This document shows, in pieces, positions 59,324-64,000 of a stretch of DNA of 64,000 nucleotides. The DNA comes from Arthrobacter zhaoxinii (lineage in GTDB: Bacteria > Actinomycetota > Actinomycetes > Actinomycetales > Micrococcaceae). The notes beneath the pieces were generated by a model. That model ran no database searches. It was not told the DNA's origin and was given only the letters and a program-made list of their open reading frames with translations. The translations under genes and the position numbers were made by a program. Location of the stretch: contig NZ_JANFLT010000001.1 of assembly GCF_024385505.1 (NCBI RefSeq), positions 682,001-746,000 of the forward strand, in the 5' to 3' direction. Position 1 is the first letter of the stretch, and each line of letters starts with the position of its first letter.

Positions 59324-60388
59324 TCAGCCTCCTTGGCCTACGCGGTTTGACGTGACCAACAGCCACAGAAGAAAAGGTGCCCCGAGGGCGCCGGTCACGA
59401 CGCCCACCGGCAGGGTGACGCCAGGGATGAGGTTGGCGCCGACGAAATCCGCCGCAAGGACTATGCAGGCGCCCACCAGGCCGGCGGTGAGCAGGGTGGC
59501 CTCCCCGTGCATCAGCCGCCGCGCGATGGGACCGGAGAGGAACGCGATGAAAGCCACCGGTCCCGCGGCGGCAGTCGCGGCGGCGGCCAGGCCGACGGCC
59601 ACGATAATCAGGGCCAGCCGGGCGGTTTCCACGCGGATGCCCAGGCCCGCGGCGGCGTCGTCCCCCAGTTCCAGTCCGCGCAGGGTGCGGGAGAGCACGG
59701 CCGCGGCGGGGAGGAGCACCAGCAGGAATACTGCCAGGACGGCGGCCCGGTCCCAGCTGCTGTTGTTCAGGGAGCCGTTGAGCCACACGAGCGCTTCGGA
59801 CGCGGTCCGGATGTCCGTTCGAGTCAGCAGGAAGTTGACCAGGGCCTGCATAACGGCGGCAAAGCCGATGCCCACCAGCACCAGCCGGTATCCGGCCACA
59901 CCGCCGCGGCGGGAAAGCAGGTAGATGGCCATGGCCACCAGCAGGGCGCCTGCCAGGGCGACGATGGACACGGTGGTTCCGGCGGCGCCGAACAGTACGA
60001 TGGCGCAGACTGCGCTGGCGCTGGCACCGTAGCTGATGCCGATGATGTCCGGGCTGGCCAGGGGGTTGCGCAGCAGCGTCTGGAAGACCGCGCCGGCAAT
60101 ACCGAAGCCGACCCCGATCAGGGTGCCGATCACGGCCCGCGGGAGTTTGCTCTCCATCAGGATGTAGGTGGCGCCGGGAATCTGCTCACCGAAGAGGATC
60201 CGGAAGAAATCCGGAACGGTGAAGGTATAGGTCCCGAGCAACACGTAAACCGCAAAGAGCACCAACACTGCAGCGGCCAGCAGCGCCGGCGTCAGCACCC
60301 GGCGTCGTCGTCCCAGTTTCCGGGCAGCACGGACGGCGTCTGCCGCGCCGGCGGGGGCGGAGCGGGGAGTCTCGACGACGGCGTTCAC
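59324..60388 (-). CDS. FecCD-family iron-siderophore permease (pair 1)
   Basis: A 354-residue permease. GTG 60388 overlaps the preceding stop (GTGA); the much longer open frame upstream is an artefact. It carries LMESKLPRAVIGTLIGVGFGIAGAVFQTLLRNPLASPDIIGISYGASA and GPVAFIAFLSGPIARRLMHG. It pairs with the permease at 60385-61446 and feeds the single ATPase. Confidence 0.95.
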   Translation of the reverse strand: MNAVVETPRSAPAGAADAVRAARKLGRRRRVLTPALLAAAVLVLFAVYVLLGTYTFTVPDFFRILFGEQIPGATYILMESKLPRAVIGTLIGVGFGIAGAVFQTLLRNPLASPDIIGISYGASASAVCAIVLFGAAGTTVSIVALAGALLVAMAIYLLSRRGGVAGYRLVLVGIGFAAVMQALVNFLLTRTDIRTASEALVWLNGSLNNSSWDRAAVLAVFLLVLLPAAAVLSRTLRGLELGDDAAAGLGIRVETARLALIIVAVGLAAAATAAAGPVAFIAFLSGPIARRLMHGEATLLTAGLVGACIVLAADFVGANLIPGVTLPVGVVTGALGAPFLLWLLVTSNRVGQGG

Positions 60389-61446
60389 AGCTCGGCCAGC
60401 TTCCGCCGGCGCACCAGCCAGATGAACACCGGGGCGCCGATCACGGCGGTGGTGACGCCGACGGGAATCTCCCCCGGGGGCAGCAGGACCCGTCCCGCTA
60501 CGTCCGCACTGACCAGCAGCGCCGGGGCGAGGAGCATGGAGAAGGGCAGTATCCACCGGTAGTCCGGGCCAGTGAAGCTGCGCACCACGTGCGGGATGAC
60601 CAGGCCGATGAAGGCGATGGGGCCGGCGGCGGCGGTGGCCGCCCCGCACAGCAGCACCACACCCAGGGCAGTGATCCCCCGGCTGAGCCCGACGCGCTGG
60701 CCGAGCCCGCGGGCCACGTCGTCGCCCAGGCTGAGGCCGTTCAGCGCGCGTCCGGCGCTGACAGAAATCAGGGCACCGGCTGCCAGGAACGGCAGTACCG
60801 CAACGATGGTGTCCCAGTCGCGGCCGGACACGCTGCCCACCTGCCAGAACCGGAAGGTGTCCAGGGTCTGCTGGCTGGAGACCAGCACGGCACTGAGCAA
60901 GGACATCAGCCCGGCGCTCAGTGCAGCGCCGGCCAGGGCCAGCTTGACCGGGGTGGCGCCTTCCCTGCCGAGGCTGGCGACCAGGTACACCACGACGGCG
61001 GCCAGCGCGGCGCCGGCAAGGGCGAACCAGATGTAGCCGGTGAGGCGGGTGACGCCGAAAACATAAATGCCCAGCACCACGGCGAAGGCTGCACCGGCGT
61101 TGACGCCCAGGATGCCCGGGTCCGCCAGCGGATTGCGGGCGACACCCTGCATTGCCGCGCCGGCGAGGCCCAGGGCCGCACCCGCGAGCAGGCCCAGGAC
61201 GGTGCGGGGCACACGTGAAAGGACAACCGCGTGGTCCCCGTTGGCAGGATCGAAATCGGTGAAGGCGTCCCAGACGGTGCCGGGAGCAACCGGCCGGGCG
61301 CCGACGGCCACGGATGCGGCGCAGGCAAGAGCCAGCACCAGCATGGTCAGGAGGAGATGGCCCGCACGCCGCCGGGTGCCGGGGGCTTCGGGGTCCGCCG
61401 GGACGTCCGGTCGGGAAACGCCTGACGGGCGTGCGGCAACACTCAC
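60385..61446 (-). CDS. FecCD-family iron-siderophore permease, first gene of the operon
   Basis: A 353-residue permease. GTG 61446 is chosen because GGGAGG lies exactly 7 bases upstream; an ATG-like extension 7 codons back is not supported. It contains VVLSRVPRTVLGLLAGAALGLAGAAMQGVARNPLADPGILGVNAGAA and IAFIGLVIPHVVRSFTGPDYRWILP, very close in pattern to the permease at 55127-56230. It is the first gene behind the iron box. Confidence 0.94.
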   Translation of the reverse strand: MSVAARPSGVSRPDVPADPEAPGTRRRAGHLLLTMLVLALACAASVAVGARPVAPGTVWDAFTDFDPANGDHAVVLSRVPRTVLGLLAGAALGLAGAAMQGVARNPLADPGILGVNAGAAFAVVLGIYVFGVTRLTGYIWFALAGAALAAVVVYLVASLGREGATPVKLALAGAALSAGLMSLLSAVLVSSQQTLDTFRFWQVGSVSGRDWDTIVAVLPFLAAGALISVSAGRALNGLSLGDDVARGLGQRVGLSRGITALGVVLLCGAATAAAGPIAFIGLVIPHVVRSFTGPDYRWILPFSMLLAPALLVSADVAGRVLLPPGEIPVGVTTAVIGAPVFIWLVRRRKLAEL

Positions 61447-61478
61447 GTAGGCACCTCCCTTGGGCAACAGGCAATTTC

Positions 61479-61497
61479 TTAAGTAAGGCTAGCCTAT
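61479..61497 (-). promoter_or_regulatory. DtxR/IdeR-type iron box
   Basis: TTAAGTAAGGCTAGCCTAT matches the DtxR/IdeR consensus TTAGGTTAGGCTAACCTAA at 15 of 19 positions by my alignment. It lies 33 bases before the GTG of the first permease. Iron-loaded IdeR/DmdR should therefore repress the whole siderophore operon. No dtxR-like gene is in the window. Confidence 0.87.
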
Positions 61498-61550
61498 GGT
61501 CGGGGCCTTTAAGAAACGTTTATGTTGCGTATTAGGACGGTGCCGCCTGC

Positions 61551-62612
61551 TTAGTTTCCGGCGCCGTGCCCCGGGGCCACGCGCTCCGATTCGCGGACCG
61601 GCCCGGGGGCGGTTCCGTTCCCGAAAGGCCTGCCGCCCAGCTCCTCCCGGCTGTGCCCGGACAGCCAGTTGGCGACGTCCGGCCCCTGCGGAACAATCCC
61701 GGTGGGGTTAATGTCCTCGTGGACTATGTAGTAGTGCGCCTTGATCTGCTCGAAGTCCACGGTGTCCCCGAAGCCCGGTGTCTGGAACAGGTCCCGCGCG
61801 TACCCCCAGAGGGCAGGCATCTCGGTGAGCTTGTTCCGGTTGCACTTGAAGTGTCCGTGGTAGACCGGGTCGAAGCGCACCAGGGTGGTGAACAGCCGCA
61901 CATCCGCCTCGGTGATGGTGTCCCCGATCAGGTAGCGCTGTTTCGAGAGCCGGTCCTCCAGCCAGTCCATGGCGGTCCAGAGGCGGTCATAGGCGGCGTT
62001 GTAGGCCTCCTGGGAGCCGGCGAACCCGCACCGGTACACCCCGTTGTTCACTTCGGTGAAGATCCGCTTGTTGACCTGCTCCATTTCCTCCAGGTGCTCC
62101 GCCGGCAGCAGGTCCGGCGCCCCCTCGCGGTGGAATTCCTTCCACTCGGTGGAGAAATCCAGGGTGATCTGCGGGAAGTTGTTGGTCACCACGGCACCGG
62201 TGGGAATGTCGACGACGGCGGGGACGGTAATCCCGCGCTGATAGCCGGGGACCCGCTTAAAGAAGGCCTCCTGCAGCCGCTCGATGCCCAGCACCGGGTC
62301 CCGTCCGTCCGGATCCAGGTCGAAGGTCCAGCTGCGGGCATCGTGGGTGGGTCCGGGCAGGCCCAGCGAAATGGCATCCTCCAGCCCGAGGAGCCGGCGG
62401 ACAATGATGGTCCGGTTGGCCCACGGGCAGGCGCGCGCAGCCACCAGCCGGTAGCGGCCCGCCTCCACGGGGTAGCCGTCGCGGCCGTCACGGGTGATCC
62501 GGGTTTCGATGTAGTTCGTGTCCCGGGTGTATTCGGTCCCGCCGGTCACATAGGAGCCCTTGGTGCTGTGGTCTCCGGAGCTGTTCGCCTGCGCTGTTCC
62601 TTCAGTGGTCAT
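61551..62612 (-). CDS. Glutathionyl/mycothiyl-hydroquinone reductase-like protein (xi-class GST)
   Basis: A 353-residue GST-fold enzyme of the ECM4/YqjG type. I start at ATG 62612; the open frame runs upstream across the divergent gene. YRLVAARACPWANRTIIVRRLLGL holds the catalytic Cys of the CPWA motif, and SWTFDLDPDGRDPVLGIERLQE, GAVVTNNFPQITLDF and the C-terminal YLIGDTITEADVRLFTTLVRFDPVYHGHFKCN are typical. The enzyme removes thiol adducts from quinones. Actinobacteria have mycothiol rather than glutathione. Confidence 0.93.
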   Translation of the reverse strand: MTTEGTAQANSSGDHSTKGSYVTGGTEYTRDTNYIETRITRDGRDGYPVEAGRYRLVAARACPWANRTIIVRRLLGLEDAISLGLPGPTHDARSWTFDLDPDGRDPVLGIERLQEAFFKRVPGYQRGITVPAVVDIPTGAVVTNNFPQITLDFSTEWKEFHREGAPDLLPAEHLEEMEQVNKRIFTEVNNGVYRCGFAGSQEAYNAAYDRLWTAMDWLEDRLSKQRYLIGDTITEADVRLFTTLVRFDPVYHGHFKCNRNKLTEMPALWGYARDLFQTPGFGDTVDFEQIKAHYYIVHEDINPTGIVPQGPDVANWLSGHSREELGGRPFGNGTAPGPVRESERVAPGHGAGN

Positions 62613-62744
62613 GCCCACCAGATTAGCCCTTTTCCGCCTCCGTTCAGGGCTTCCCGCCGGGCTGCTCAAAGGCTGCCGGAAAGAGAGCACGGCGGTAGAG
62701 TCGAAGGCGAACGCCAGCAGCAGTGCAACGGAAGGACCTGGACC

Positions 62745-63791
62745 ATGCGAGTAGCCGTTATCGGAGCAACCGGAAACGTGGGGACGGCCGTTCTGCGCCG
62801 CCTGGCCGCTGCCCGCAGCGAGCGCGGCGACCTGGAGGTGGTGGGTATTGCCCGCCGGCTCCCCGACACCTCGCTGCCGCCGTACACCAACGTCGAGTGG
62901 CACAGCGTCGACGTCGGCGATACCGGGAGCGTCGGCAAACTGACCGAGGCGCTCCGCGGGGCCGATGCGGTGATCCATCTCGCCTGGCTGATCCAGCCCA
63001 ACCGCGACGAAGCCGAGCTGCACCGGGTTAACGTCCAGGGGACGGAAAACGCGCTCGCTGCTGCGGCCGCCGCGGGGGTGCGCCAGTTCGTCTGCGCCTC
63101 CTCGGTGGGCGCGTACAGCCCGGCACCGAAGGACCGGCTGACGGACGAGTCCTGGCCGGCCCGCGGCATCGCCAGCTCGCACTACAGCCGGCACAAGGGT
63201 GAACAGGAGGCCCTGCTGGACCGGTTCGAACTGGAATACCCGGAGATCGCGGTGGCCCGCCTGCGCCCGGGCCTGATTTTCTCCTCCGACGCCGGAAGCG
63301 AGATCGGCGGCTATTTCGTGGGCCGGGTGATCCCCAAGTTCGTCCTCAACAAGCTTCCGCTGCCGCTGCTTCCGCTGCCCGCCGAGTTCGTTTTCCAGGC
63401 GGTCCATGCCGATGACATTGCCGATGCCTACTGGCGGGTGGTGGACCAGCGGGCCGAGGGCGCTTTCAACATTGCCGCCGATCCGATCATCACCCCGGAA
63501 CTGCTCGCCGGGGTGCTGGGCGCCAAGCGGGTCCTGAACGTGCCGGTGAAGCTGGTGCGCGCCGTCGTCGGGCTGACGTGGGCAGCCCATCTGCAGGCCA
63601 CCGACCCGGGCTGGATCGACATGGCCGCCGGTGCTCCCGTCATGGACACCACCCGTGCGCGGGAAGTGCTCGGCTGGCAGCCGCGCCGCACCTCACTGGA
63701 ATCCCTGAAGTATGTGCTGGACGGAATGAGCTCCGGCGACGGCGCGGCCGGCTCTCCGCTGCTCGCACCCCGGAGCCGGCGCCGCCGCTAG
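62745..63791 (+). CDS. NAD(P)-dependent epimerase/dehydratase (extended SDR)
   Basis: A 348-residue SDR. The ATG 62745 is preceded by GGAAGGACC, and the frame open upstream is an artefact. The dinucleotide fold MRVAVIGATGNVGTAVLRRL has the GxxGxxG motif. The catalytic Tyr-Lys is in SSHYSRHKGEQEALL and the serine in VCASSVGAYSP. The C-terminal part has PLPAEFVFQAVHADDIADAYWRVV. The substrate is unknown; many actinobacteria have such enzymes for sugar or lipid modification. Confidence 0.9.
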   Translation: MRVAVIGATGNVGTAVLRRLAAARSERGDLEVVGIARRLPDTSLPPYTNVEWHSVDVGDTGSVGKLTEALRGADAVIHLAWLIQPNRDEAELHRVNVQGTENALAAAAAAGVRQFVCASSVGAYSPAPKDRLTDESWPARGIASSHYSRHKGEQEALLDRFELEYPEIAVARLRPGLIFSSDAGSEIGGYFVGRVIPKFVLNKLPLPLLPLPAEFVFQAVHADDIADAYWRVVDQRAEGAFNIAADPIITPELLAGVLGAKRVLNVPVKLVRAVVGLTWAAHLQATDPGWIDMAAGAPVMDTTRAREVLGWQPRRTSLESLKYVLDGMSSGDGAAGSPLLAPRSRRRR

Positions 63792-63803
63792 CGGCGGCGC
63801 CGG
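63776..63803. terminator. Perfect GC palindrome spanning an SDR stop codon
   Basis: CCGGCGCCGCCGC-TA-GCGGCGGCGCCGG has 13-base arms. The stop TAG of the epimerase lies in the loop region (63789-63791). It may terminate the gene or protect its mRNA end; there is no U run. Confidence 0.6.
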
Positions 63804-63872
63804 GCTGTGACGGGGGAGGGCCTGTGGCGGGGCGACCAGCCGGGGCCTTCCGCCGCTCGGCCGGCCGGCTCC

Positions 63873-64000
63873 CTAGACGGCTTCCCGGAGCGCTGCGGCT
63901 TCCACCATGCCTGCCATGGGGTTCTCCCCTGCGGAGGCCACGGCCAGCCCCAGGTCTTCTTCGAGCAGCTTGGCGTTGACCACTACCGCCAGGCGGTACG
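63873..64000 (-). CDS. C-terminal 42 residues of an unrecognised gene (cut by window edge)
   Basis: The minus strand reads open from the right edge to a TAG at 63875-63873. The peptide contains YRLAVVVNAKLLEEDLGLAV and ASAGENPMAGMVEAAALREA, then V and the stop. The frame has normal GC-rich codon use and lies after the epimerase, so it is likely a real convergent gene. I cannot name a family from this fragment. Confidence 0.6.
   Translation of the reverse strand, partial: YRLAVVVNAKLLEEDLGLAVASAGENPMAGMVEAAALREAV

Noticed and set aside
1-64000. Prophage, IS, CRISPR or defence island
   Set aside because: All recognisable genes are ordinary chromosomal functions; no integrase, transposase, Cas, restriction or toxin pair was seen.

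Overview
The window is core chromosome of a high-GC actinobacterium, most likely a member of the Micrococcaceae (Arthrobacter and relatives). This rests on the GC-rich codon use, many GTG/TTG starts, 4-nt ATGA/GTGA gene overlaps, the dnaK-grpE-dnaJ-hspR order with HspR-type (HAIR) inverted repeats, a DtxR/IdeR-type iron box, an fused MrpAB antiporter subunit and an HU protein of the actinobacterial type. The assignment is by family resemblance; no rRNA gene is present to fix the taxonomy. I see no prophage, insertion sequence, CRISPR array or plasmid gene.

Layout. 1-4.1 kb: start of clpB (cut by the left edge), an SRPBCC protein, a lipoprotein class B penicillin-binding protein, a YccF membrane protein and a PPOX-fold protein. 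4.1-9.3 kb: DEAD-box helicase, then the trmB / NYN-OST-HTH / methyltransferase cluster and a MOSC protein. 9.3-13.7 kb: the heat-shock operon hspR-dnaJ-grpE-dnaK on the minus strand, with two HAIR operators around a dnaK promoter and a terminator-like hairpin between grpE and dnaJ. 13.8-17.7 kb: a methyltransferase, a P-loop kinase, cardiolipin synthase and a PabC-like lyase. 17.7-21.1 kb: a TPP-riboswitch-controlled ECF transporter (YkoE-EcfA-EcfT). 21.4-28 kb: a complete mrp/mnh Na+/H+ antiporter operon. 28-33.5 kb: an MFS carrier, a 25-bp tandem repeat, dcd, kynA, an SseB-like protein, a protealysin-like protease with its emfourin-like inhibitor, and tRNA-Gly.

33.5-40.7 kb: panD, an AEC carrier, a sugar ABC importer (LpqY-SugABC type) and a membrane-anchored unknown. 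40.7-45 kb: an NHLRC2-like thioredoxin/NHL protein and a CopD-CtaG fusion. 45-47 kb: HU and the cysteine-free rpmB-rpmG-rpsN trio. 47.3-53.8 kb: a GlgC-like nucleotidyltransferase, MarR, an MHS-type MFS carrier, an SGNH hydrolase, a lipid kinase and an M23 peptidase. 54-61.5 kb: a seven-gene iron-siderophore uptake operon behind an iron box, with two FecCD permease pairs but one binding protein and one ATPase. 61.5-64 kb: a glutathionyl-hydroquinone-reductase-like protein, an epimerase and the C-terminal end of an unrecognised gene.

Functional links visible in the sequence: HspR encoded at 9.3-9.8 kb should repress both its own operon and clpB, because both carry matching inverted repeats. 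Thiamine status controls the ECF importer through the riboswitch. Iron status controls the siderophore operon through the DtxR-type box. The protease and its putative inhibitor are translationally coupled. I did not find a clearly new multi-gene system. The best leads are the TrmB/NYN-OST-HTH/methyltransferase cluster, the protease-inhibitor pair, the doubled permeases of the iron operon, and the intergenic repeats.
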